Shown here piece after piece: positions 18,179 through 25,814 of a DNA stretch of 64,000 bases. The DNA comes from Oceanobacillus sp. J11TS1 (GTDB lineage Bacteria; Bacillota; Bacilli; Bacillales; Amphibacillaceae), in assembly GCF_018333215.1 (NCBI RefSeq), contig NZ_BORO01000008.1:84684-148683 (forward strand), given 5' to 3'. The translations under genes were made by a program, and so were the position numbers. Numbering within the stretch: position 1 is the stretch's first letter; each line of letters opens with the position of its first letter. The notes under the pieces are model-generated. The model was given only the letters and a program-made list of their open reading frames with translations. It made no database searches and was not told where the DNA came from.

Positions 18179-19108
18179 TTATCCTTGTTCGTTGCGTTTG
18201 TCGTACGTAATGGATGCAATGGCGTCATGCATATGAATGGATTCCTCATTACGACATGCTACATGAAATTTCATCACAGAAGGAATTTCATAAAGATCGG
18301 CAGCAATTAAACGAACCATATCCTCTACAAACCGGGGGTTTTCGTAAGCTTGCTCTGTCACCATTTTTTCATCAGGTCTTTTTAAGATGGGATGAAGCCG
18401 AGCACTTGCATTGCTCTCGGCAGCTTCGAGTAAAAGAATCTTCCAATCTTCCTCTGTATCCGAAAAACTAGGGTCAAGCTCTGTTTCAATCGTTACATTG
18501 CCACGTTGATTATGTGCGCTATATTCACTAATTTCCTTTGAACAAGGGCATAATGTCGTGATTAGTGATTTTAAAGAAACATTAATTTGATAATCTTCAT
18601 TTCTCGAATAACGTACTGAAATAGACGCTTCTGCATGATTGAGTCCAGCAGCAAAAGTCTGTGGAGCTTCCCGTTCATAAAACCATGGAAAAGTGACCGA
18701 AATAGACGCATCTTCTTGTTCCAATTTTTTCGATAAGTCCTTTGTAAACTGTTTCAGTTCATCAATAGTAATTGTAAATCCAGCCTGATGATATTCTTCT
18801 AGTAACTCCATAAAACGACTCATATTCGTCCCCTTACTATCTGCAGGGATACTAGATGAGAATGTAAATGTACCGATGGTTGTCTGCTCAATAGGTGCTT
18901 GTCTGCTTGTGACACGGATAGGGTATTTTACATTTGCAACCCCTACCGTATCGAGCGCAAACAGGAAATCACGTTTCAAATTTTGTAAGTCAGCCATTTT
19001 ACTTTTTTCAGTCGGCTTTTTCTTTTCGGCAGGCGGGACAGAGCCAAATAATTTATGTCTTTCTTCCTTTGGTGGAAGTTTTTTTAATGAAATCGTGTTT
19101 ATTTGCAT
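18179..19108 (-). CDS. folE2: GTP cyclohydrolase I, FolE2 (COG1469) type
   Basis: FolE2 converts GTP to dihydroneopterin triphosphate, the first step of folate (and queuosine) synthesis. It works with metals other than zinc, so many bacteria use it when zinc is scarce. The 309-residue protein has the diagnostic [17 protein letters not shown] segment, with the metal-ligand Cys and His. No clear Zur operator was seen upstream (19109-19220). It heads a two-gene minus-strand unit with yidD. Whether the genome also has a zinc-dependent folE cannot be told from this window. Confidence 0.94.
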   Translation of the reverse strand: MQINTISLKKLPPKEERHKLFGSVPPAEKKKPTEKSKMADLQNLKRDFLFALDTVGVANVKYPIRVTSRQAPIEQTTIGTFTFSSSIPADSKGTNMSRFMELLEEYHQAGFTITIDELKQFTKDLSKKLEQEDASISVTFPWFYEREAPQTFAAGLNHAEASISVRYSRNEDYQINVSLKSLITTLCPCSKEISEYSAHNQRGNVTIETELDPSFSDTEEDWKILLLEAAESNASARLHPILKRPDEKMVTEQAYENPRFVEDMVRLIAADLYEIPSVMKFHVACRNEESIHMHDAIASITYDKRNEQG

Positions 19109-19220
19109 AAAATAACGCCCTTTCTAAATAAAACATCTAAGATGCTTCTTCAAACAATCAAAAATGATAACTAGCCACTAGTATACTGAATGAAACTTAA
19201 ATATTCAATTTATCGAACTT

Positions 19221-19802
19221 CTACATCCAAGTTATTTTAGGCTCCGTTCCATCTTTTATTCGTTTAATATTTGTACGATGTCGATAAGTTACAAAAGCAG
19301 TTAGTATAAAGATAACAATGGTTAACCCGACATCTTGGAAAAACAATGAAGCAATGAAGGCAATAATTCCAGTAATCATAGATGAAAGTGAAACATATTT
19401 CGATAAATATAAGGACAGTAAAAAGGTTGCCACCATAATAATAAACAAAACAGGATTAATTCCGAGAATCATACCGCCTGATGTGGCAACAGCTTTGCCG
19501 CCTTTAAATTTAGCAAAAATCGGATAAGTATGTCCTAATACAGCTATAATACCAATGATTAAAGGATAAACATTTGCATCGAATAATTGAGGCAATAAAG
19601 CAGCTGCTGTTCCTTTTAAAATATCGCCCACTACCACGATACTCCCTGCTTTTATTCCAAGTACGCGAAAGGCATTGGTTGCTCCAAGGTTGCCGCTTCC
19701 ATGCTCGCGGACATCTATTTTATATCCTATTTTCCCAATCAGCAAGGCAAATGGAATAGATCCTAACAGATAGGCGATAACCCCAAAAATAATATAATCC
19801 AT
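19221..19802 (-). CDS. plsY: Glycerol-3-phosphate acyltransferase PlsY
   Basis: PlsY acylates the sn-1 position of glycerol-3-phosphate using acyl-phosphate (made by PlsX), starting phospholipid synthesis at the membrane. The 193-residue protein has about five membrane spans and the three family motifs: [11 protein letters not shown] near the start, [16 protein letters not shown], and the glycine-rich [13 protein letters not shown]. Start is ATG with GAGAGAGTTGGAAG upstream on the minus strand. In B. subtilis (yneS) it lies between yneR and parE as here. It is divergent from the importer operon. Confidence 0.96.
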   Translation of the reverse strand: MDYIIFGVIAYLLGSIPFALLIGKIGYKIDVREHGSGNLGATNAFRVLGIKAGSIVVVGDILKGTAAALLPQLFDANVYPLIIGIIAVLGHTYPIFAKFKGGKAVATSGGMILGINPVLFIIMVATFLLSLYLSKYVSLSSMITGIIAFIASLFFQDVGLTIVIFILTAFVTYRHRTNIKRIKDGTEPKITWM

Positions 19803-19897
19803 ACGCTTCCAACTCTCTCTTCCAAATTCTTATTTTATCTTCCTATGGCTATTTTAGCATGAACCTATCTGATTAAGTATAAAAAATTTAAAATAAC

Positions 19898-19933
19898 TTG
19901 GAAATGAGGTTTTAAAGTCTTATAATCGGGAAT
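19898..19933 (+). promoter_or_regulatory. Overlapping sigma-A-like and sigma-B-like promoter of the osmolyte importer
   Basis: TTGGAA (19898-19903), 17 bases, TATAAT (19921-19926) fits sigma-A. GTTTTA (19909-19914), 13 bases, GGGAAT (19928-19933) fits the sigma-B pattern GTTTAA/GGGTAT loosely. OpuC-type operons in some Firmicutes are stress-controlled, so both are noted. Confidence 0.45.
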
Positions 19934-19960
19934 CTTTTTACGGAAAGGGGGAATTTTAAC

Positions 19961-21025
19961 ATGATTACATTTAAAGACATTACAAAAACATACCCTGATG
20001 GTACAACTGCAGTAAATCAATTTAATTTAACAATTGAAAAAGGGGAATTTATGACGTTAATCGGTCCAAGTGGCTGTGGAAAAACAACAACAATGAAAAT
20101 GATTAATCGTCTGATTGATCCTTCTAAAGGAACGATATACATAGATAATAAACCTGTAAGCGAATATGCTATTCATGAATTACGATGGAATATCGGATAT
20201 GTCTTGCAGCAAATTGCTCTATTCCCACATATGACAGTGCAGGAGAATATTCAAGTCGTACCAGAGCTCTTAAAATGGAATAAAGAGAAAATGCGAAAGC
20301 GAACAGATGAATTATTGGATATGGTAGGACTAGATCCAGCGATATTTAAGAAGCGTTATCCAGATGAGTTATCAGGTGGTCAACAACAACGCATTGGCGT
20401 TATTCGAGCATTGGCTGCTAATCCTGATATTGTACTGATGGATGAGCCATTTAGTTCGCTGGATCCAATTAGCAGAGAGCAATTACAAATTGATATTTTT
20501 AAATTGCAAACGGAGATTAAGAAGACGATTGTTTTTGTAACCCATGATATGGACGAAGCATTAAAAATGAGTGATCGGATTTGTTTAATGAAAGAAGGGA
20601 GAGTGATTCAATGTGATTCACCTCAACAATTAATGAAAAATCCTCAAGATGACTTTGTAGAAGAATTTATTGGAAATAGGCAATCACCGTGGCTAAAACC
20701 AATCAAAGAAGTAATGAAAAGGGACATCAATTATTTTATAAAAGATAGGTCTGGTACGAATATGGATGAAAAAGTGCCGTATTATATAATGATTGATGAA
20801 AACCAGCATTTAACAGGTATGTTTGAAAGTCATCGAGAAGTTAAAAATGTAGTAACTATCCCAGCTGAAAGTACGATAGAGGATGCGTATAAAATCATTC
20901 GTTCGACAAATCAATCCCATTTTCCTGTAGTGGGAGATAATCAAAAAGCTGTGGGCGTTGTAACCAGCCAGCAACTGCTCCACTACTTCTATCAACAAGA
21001 GAAGGAAGGAGCCAGCTTTCTATGA
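19961..21025 (+). CDS. Glycine betaine/carnitine/choline ABC importer, ATPase (OpuCA/OpuBA-like)
   Basis: This is the ATPase of an osmolyte importer. The nucleotide-binding domain (residues 1-235) shows Walker A GPSGCGKTT, signature LSGGQQQRIG, Walker B DIVLMDEP and the switch histidine FVTHDMDEA. The C-terminal part (about 255-350) contains a CBS-type domain (VVTIPAESTIEDAYKIIRST, FPVVGDNQKAVGVVT), which in OpuC/OpuA proteins senses ionic strength or nucleotides. The length of 354 residues is slightly shorter than two-CBS forms. ATG with GAAAGGGGG upstream. It overlaps the next gene by four bases (ATGA). The choice between choline, carnitine and betaine cannot be made by eye. Confidence 0.92.
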   Translation: MITFKDITKTYPDGTTAVNQFNLTIEKGEFMTLIGPSGCGKTTTMKMINRLIDPSKGTIYIDNKPVSEYAIHELRWNIGYVLQQIALFPHMTVQENIQVVPELLKWNKEKMRKRTDELLDMVGLDPAIFKKRYPDELSGGQQQRIGVIRALAANPDIVLMDEPFSSLDPISREQLQIDIFKLQTEIKKTIVFVTHDMDEALKMSDRICLMKEGRVIQCDSPQQLMKNPQDDFVEEFIGNRQSPWLKPIKEVMKRDINYFIKDRSGTNMDEKVPYYIMIDENQHLTGMFESHREVKNVVTIPAESTIEDAYKIIRSTNQSHFPVVGDNQKAVGVVTSQQLLHYFYQQEKEGASFL

Positions 21026-22545
21026 GTTCATTTATTACTGTTTTTGAGAATCGCCAAGATATGCTATTTCAGGCTGTTTGGGAGCATTTACAAATTTCTT
21101 TACTTTCGCTTGGGATTGCTATTTTGATTGCTGTGCCAATAGGAATTATGCTGACAAGGTATCCACGTGTTGCAGAGCCCATTATCGGAACCTCTGCCGT
21201 CTTACAGACAATACCTAGTCTGGCAATACTCGCATTTTTAATTCCTTTTTTAGGGATTGGTGTTCAACCGGCTATTGTCGCACTTGTTCTATATGGCCTG
21301 TTGCCAATCCTTCGAAATACATACACAGGAATAAACAGGGTAGATCCAGCGTTGCGGGAAGCCGCTAGAGGCATGGGAATGAATACGGTGAAGCAATTAA
21401 TGAAAGTAGAGCTGCCAATTGCAATGCCGGTAATTATGGCAGGCATACGTACATCTATGGTCCTTATTGTCGGGACAACAACAATTGCAGCTTTAATTGG
21501 AGCTGGCGGTCTAGGGGATATTATCTTACTTGGTTTAGACCGGGGCGGAGATATTCAACTTGTATTATTAGGTGCCATACCAGCTGCTTTATTAGCAATT
21601 ATAATTGATTTTATCCTGCGTCTATTTGAGAAATCATCTAAAAAATATGGAATCCAAGCTTTTATTGCAATGTTTGTGATTGTCATACTCGTAGTAATGA
21701 TTCCATTTATAACCCTGAACAATCAAAAAGCGGATATTGTTATTGCTGGAAAATTAGGGGCAGAACCGGAAATACTCATGAATATGTATAAACTTTTGAT
21801 TGAAGAGGAAAGTGATATAACCGTTGATTTAGAACCTAATCTGGGAAAAACGGATATGGTATTTAACGCATTACAGCAAGGAAGCGTTGATATATATCCG
21901 GAGTTTACAGGAACCGTTATTGTCTCTTTACTGGATGAACAAGCGGAGTCAAATGAAGCAGAAGAAGTGTATGAGCAAGCCAGAGATGGTGTCAAAGAAG
22001 CATTTAATTTAGAACTTTTGGAGCCAATGGCCTTTAATAATACGTACACGGTAGCTGTAACGAAAGCGTTTGCTGAGGAAAATAATCTTACTTCTATCTC
22101 CGATTTGAAATCGATTGAAGATCAAATAACAGCTGGATTTACATTAGAGTTTCATGATCGCTATGATGGCTATGTTGGAATGCAAGATGTATATAATTTA
22201 GACTTTAGCGAGGTTAATACCATGGATCCAGGTCTGCGCCGAGGAGCCATTTCCAGTGGAGAAGTAGATGTGATAGACGCTTATGCAACAGATAGCTATA
22301 TGGTAGAATTAGGGTTAGTATCCTTAGAAGATCCTGAAGATTTATTCCCGCCATATCAAGGAGCACCGTTAATGCGAGCTGATACATTGGAGGAATATCC
22401 CGAGCTAGAAGATATCCTTAATCAGCTAAGCGGAAAGATTACAGATGAAGAAATGCGGGAATTGAATTATCAAGTGGATTATGAGGACGCACCAGCAGAG
22501 GATGTTGCCAGAGAATACTTGATTGATAAAGGTTTAATCAAATAA
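21022..22545 (+). CDS. Osmolyte ABC importer, fused permease and substrate-binding protein
   Basis: This 507-residue protein joins two functions. Residues 1-215 are an OpuCB-type permease with about six spans and the EAA loop (DPALREAARGMGMN). After another span (about 213-235) comes an OpuCC-type substrate-binding domain facing outward (ADIVIAGKLGAEPEILMNMYK, then TVDLEPNLGKTDMVFNAL and the hinge GSVDIYPEFTGT). Fusions of this kind are known in Listeria BilEB and lactic acid bacteria, whereas B. subtilis OpuB/OpuC keep them separate with a second permease. With the ATPase it forms a complete two-gene importer. The exact substrate is uncertain. Confidence 0.93.
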   Translation: MSSFITVFENRQDMLFQAVWEHLQISLLSLGIAILIAVPIGIMLTRYPRVAEPIIGTSAVLQTIPSLAILAFLIPFLGIGVQPAIVALVLYGLLPILRNTYTGINRVDPALREAARGMGMNTVKQLMKVELPIAMPVIMAGIRTSMVLIVGTTTIAALIGAGGLGDIILLGLDRGGDIQLVLLGAIPAALLAIIIDFILRLFEKSSKKYGIQAFIAMFVIVILVVMIPFITLNNQKADIVIAGKLGAEPEILMNMYKLLIEEESDITVDLEPNLGKTDMVFNALQQGSVDIYPEFTGTVIVSLLDEQAESNEAEEVYEQARDGVKEAFNLELLEPMAFNNTYTVAVTKAFAEENNLTSISDLKSIEDQITAGFTLEFHDRYDGYVGMQDVYNLDFSEVNTMDPGLRRGAISSGEVDVIDAYATDSYMVELGLVSLEDPEDLFPPYQGAPLMRADTLEEYPELEDILNQLSGKITDEEMRELNYQVDYEDAPAEDVAREYLIDKGLIK

Positions 22546-22565
22546 TTATATAGGGAGGAATTATC

Positions 22566-22982
22566 ATGTCAATCGAAAATCCAAGTAAAGAAAGATTAAA
22601 AGAAATTCTTAAGAATGCGAAAACCATTGCGGTTGTTGGTTTATCTGCTAATCCAGAAAGAACATCGCATCAAATTGCTAAACGAATGCAGGAGGAAGGG
22701 TATAAAATTATCCCTGTGAACCCTACGCTTGATGAAGTTCTCGGAGAAAAAGCGTATAGCACTTTAGCAGAAATTGAGGAATCCATTGATATTATTAATG
22801 TATTTCGCCGCCCTGAGTATTTGATGGATGTTGCAAAAGATGCTGTACAAACTGACTGTAAAATGTTTTGGGCGCAGCAAGGAATCATAAATAAAGAGGC
22901 TTATGACTTTTTAAAAGAACATGATTTTGAAGTAGTGATGGATCTTTGCATTAAAGTAGTTCATGCTGTTTTATTGAAATAA
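22566..22982 (+). CDS. yneT: CoA-binding-fold protein YneT
   Basis: YneT is a 138-residue Rossmann-type CoA-binding protein (succinyl-CoA synthetase alpha N-domain family). The nucleotide-binding start is AKTIAVVGLSANPERTSHQIA; later parts INVFRRPEYLMDV and MFWAQQGIINKEA are typical of the family. A final CIKVVHAVLL is conserved. The role is unknown. The ATG has AGGGAGGA seven bases upstream. It follows the importer by 20 bases and may ride on its transcript, although in B. subtilis it belongs to the plsY-parE block. Confidence 0.93.
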   Translation: MSIENPSKERLKEILKNAKTIAVVGLSANPERTSHQIAKRMQEEGYKIIPVNPTLDEVLGEKAYSTLAEIEESIDIINVFRRPEYLMDVAKDAVQTDCKMFWAQQGIINKEAYDFLKEHDFEVVMDLCIKVVHAVLLK

Positions 22983-23064
22983 AGTTTTAAGGATAAATAA
23001 CATAAAAAGTTAGTTTTACATCATAGATTTACTGATTTACAGGCTTTTCATATGTGTTCTAGAG

Positions 23065-23106
23065 AGCTAAAGTCAGGTGTTATAAGCCAGACTTTAGCTT
23101 TTTATT
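23065..23106 (+). terminator. Terminator after yneT
   Basis: AGCTAAAGTC (23065-23074) pairs perfectly with GACTTTAGCT (23090-23099), followed by TTTTTATT. Confidence 0.85.
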
Positions 23107-23594
23107 GCACTTTAAAGATGAACCAGTGAAGGGTGTTTCTGTAGAACTATAAATTATCCCCCGCGATAAAGATCTCCATCTTGAATAACCTTAAATGAAT
23201 GGATTACCTTGCTTTTCTTCGTTTTTTCAAATAAGATATTAAATGATGTAAACATTGATATCGTGCGTTAAATCCTGCTTTAAGAAGGCAAACTGTTTTT
23301 AGGTTAACGCCAAAATCTGTGGTTGGAATTTATCGTAGAAACATGGCAATGACATGAACGAGTGTAGTGTTGTTTCCGTAGCTGTCGCTAAAAGCGTAAC
23401 TACATCTCCTTTGTCTTCCGCAGATTTTGGTGAAAAGTCTGTTATGAATTGAAATATATTTTTATTTATAGAAAGTTAGTATGCTTAGACTAGACTAAAA
23501 AACAGATTATGCTCTATAGTTGTACAAACAAGCACTAAATAATTTAAACCCAATGAAGAAGAAAATGCGTTTTATAAGTGTAACTATCTAAGGC
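23107..23594. other. Non-coding stretch upstream of parE with a 10-base inverted repeat
   Basis: No ORF is supported. CCAAAATCTG (23310-23319) and CAGATTTTGG (23421-23430) are perfect inverted repeats enclosing about 100 bases of mixed composition, which looks like a small dispersed element. The remainder is A+T-rich. Confidence 0.45.
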
Positions 23595-23690
23595 TCTGAG
23601 CATTCAGTTACTTACAGGTTCTTATCGAAAGTCTTGTAACCAGGTTTGTTTGTTGCTGAATGATTGCTCTGTGCTTTTTTCTTTTATTAG
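23595..23690 (+). ncRNA. Possible structured leader with terminator-like end before parE
   Basis: GAG-CATTCAG (23598-23607) can pair with CTGAATG...CTC (23656-23669), and an inner GTTAC/GTAAC pairing is possible. A run of T follows (23675-23686). The layout is that of a long-loop terminator or attenuator about 145 bases upstream of parE. It is not a riboswitch class I recognise. Confidence 0.35.
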
Positions 23691-23833
23691 AAAATGTATG
23701 ATTCCCCAAGTCTTTGGCTGAATAATATAGTCACGCTTATACAGAAAGGAAAGTTTTATACTTCTTATTTGTCAAATGAGAACAAAAGTTCTATTATGTG
23801 TATAGAGGAAGTTTTGAAAGGAGAAGATGATTC

Positions 23834-25789
23834 GTGGAGAAGGAATATCAATACTCTGATAGTTCTATCCAGGTTTTGGAGGGGCTAGATGCAGTACGAA
23901 AACGACCAGGAATGTATATAGGAAGTACAGACATTCGTGGATTACATCATCTTGTTTATGAAATTGTTGATAATGCAGTTGACGAAGCCTTGGCTGGCCA
24001 CGGCAATCAAATTACGGTAACGATACATAAAGATGACAGTATTTCTGTAGAGGACAGAGGCCGCGGTATGCCGATTGGAATGCATGCGACAGGAAAGCCC
24101 ACAATCGAGGTTATTTTTACGGTTCTGCATGCAGGAGGAAAGTTTGGTCAAGGAAGTTACAAGACAAGTGGAGGTTTACATGGGGTAGGAGCATCTGTCG
24201 TAAATGCTCTATCCGAATGGCTCACGGTTACAACCTATCGCGAGGGACATAAATACGAACAGCGTTTTGAAAACGGCGGGAAACCAGTAACCACTCTCGA
24301 GGATAAAGGGCCTTCTAGAAAAAAAGGTTCTTGTATTCATTTTAAGCCAGATCCAACCATCTTCTCTACAACGGTGTTTAACTTTGAAACTATTTCTGAA
24401 CGTTTAAGAGAATCTGCGTTCTTACTAAAAGGGCTAAAAATTGAATTAAAAGATGAGCATAATGGCGAACAGCAAGTTTACGAATATCCGGAGGGATTGC
24501 AATCATTTGTAGAGTGGCTAAATGAAGAAAAGGACGTTCTTCATTCTGTCGTTTCCTTTGAAGGAGAACAGTCAGAAATTGAAGTGGAATTTGCTTTTCA
24601 ATTCAATGACGGATTTGCTGAAAATATGCTTTCATTTGTAAACCACGTACGGACGCGTGACGGAGGTACACACGAGTTTGGAGCAAGAGCGGCAATCACT
24701 CGTACCATAAATGATTATGCAAGAAGAGCCGGGTTACTAAAAGAGAAAGATAAAAATCTAGAAGGAACGGATATCCGAGAAGGTTTAACAGCGATTGTAT
24801 CCGTTCGTGTCCCGGAGAATAAATTGCAATTTGAAGGACAGACAAAAGGGAAATTAGGAACAACGGAAGCACGTTCTGCAGTTGATTCCGTCGTATCTGA
24901 AAACCTAACCTATTTTTTAGAGGAAAATGCAGAAACGTCCTCTTTGCTGATTAAAAAGTCGATTCGTGCGAAAGAAGCACGGGAAGCAGCAAGAAAAGCG
25001 CGGGAAGAAGCTCGTTCCGGCAAGAAAAGAAAAAGAAAAGATACATTATTAAGCGGAAAGTTAACGCCAGCACAATCGAAAAACCCGAAAAAGAATGAAT
25101 TATATCTTGTAGAGGGAGACTCTGCGGGCGGTTCCGCAAAACAAGGCCGGGACCGTAAATTCCAAGCAGTGCTTCCACTGCGAGGAAAAGTCATTAATAC
25201 AGAAAAGGCCAAGTTACAGGATGTTTTTAAAAATGAAGAAATCTCAACCATTATCCACACGATTGGTGCAGGTGTAGGCGGGGATTTTAATATGGATGAT
25301 GTTCAATATGACAAAATTATTATTATGACCGATGCAGATACCGATGGGGCTCATATTCAAGTGCTTCTATTAACTTTCTTCTATCGTTATATGCGACCTT
25401 TAATCGAGTCTGGCAAAGTGTTTATCGCTCTCCCGCCACTATTTAAAATTTCCAAAGGCAAAGGTAAGAAAGAAAAAACACATTATGCATGGGATGAAAA
25501 AGAGCTAAAAAAAGCGGTGGAAGAATTAAAAAATGGTTATATTATTCAACGATATAAAGGTCTAGGTGAAATGAATGCAGATCAGTTATGGGAAACAACG
25601 ATGAACCCGGAATCCCGCACACTAATTCGTGTATCGATTGATGATATTGCCAGAGCGGAAAGAAGAGTCACCACCTTAATGGGAGATAAAGTAGAGCCGC
25701 GTCGTAAATGGATTGAAGGACACGTTAAATTTGGTTTAGAAGAAGATGACACCATTTTAGAAAATGAAAATATTCATAAAGAAGATTAG
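23834..25789 (+). CDS. parE: DNA topoisomerase IV subunit B (ParE)
   Basis: ParE is the ATPase subunit of topoisomerase IV, which unlinks replicated chromosomes. The 651-residue protein has a GHKL ATPase domain with RKRPGMYIGSTD, DNAVDEALAG and the lid GGLHGVGASVVNALS. The TOPRIM domain has LVEGDSAGGSAKQGRDR and MTDADTDGAHI (metal-binding DxD). The C-terminal part is short, as in ParE rather than GyrB of Gram-negatives. Start is GTG 23834, with AAAGGAG nine bases upstream. It forms an operon with parC 25 bases downstream. A small ORF overlapping its start (23694-23888) has no ribosome site. Confidence 0.97.
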   Translation: MEKEYQYSDSSIQVLEGLDAVRKRPGMYIGSTDIRGLHHLVYEIVDNAVDEALAGHGNQITVTIHKDDSISVEDRGRGMPIGMHATGKPTIEVIFTVLHAGGKFGQGSYKTSGGLHGVGASVVNALSEWLTVTTYREGHKYEQRFENGGKPVTTLEDKGPSRKKGSCIHFKPDPTIFSTTVFNFETISERLRESAFLLKGLKIELKDEHNGEQQVYEYPEGLQSFVEWLNEEKDVLHSVVSFEGEQSEIEVEFAFQFNDGFAENMLSFVNHVRTRDGGTHEFGARAAITRTINDYARRAGLLKEKDKNLEGTDIREGLTAIVSVRVPENKLQFEGQTKGKLGTTEARSAVDSVVSENLTYFLEENAETSSLLIKKSIRAKEAREAARKAREEARSGKKRKRKDTLLSGKLTPAQSKNPKKNELYLVEGDSAGGSAKQGRDRKFQAVLPLRGKVINTEKAKLQDVFKNEEISTIIHTIGAGVGGDFNMDDVQYDKIIIMTDADTDGAHIQVLLLTFFYRYMRPLIESGKVFIALPPLFKISKGKGKKEKTHYAWDEKELKKAVEELKNGYIIQRYKGLGEMNADQLWETTMNPESRTLIRVSIDDIARAERRVTTLMGDKVEPRRKWIEGHVKFGLEEDDTILENENIHKED

Positions 25790-25814
25790 TTCGGATTGTA
25801 AGGAGTGATTCCAG

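Noticed and set aside
19109-19220. Possible Zur operator before folE2
   Set aside because: FolE2 is zinc-responsive in several bacteria, but no TCGTAAT-N-ATTACGA-like dyad is present.
23694-23888. 64-codon ORF overlapping the parE start
   Set aside because: No ribosome site, composition unlike a protein, and its second half is parE in another frame.
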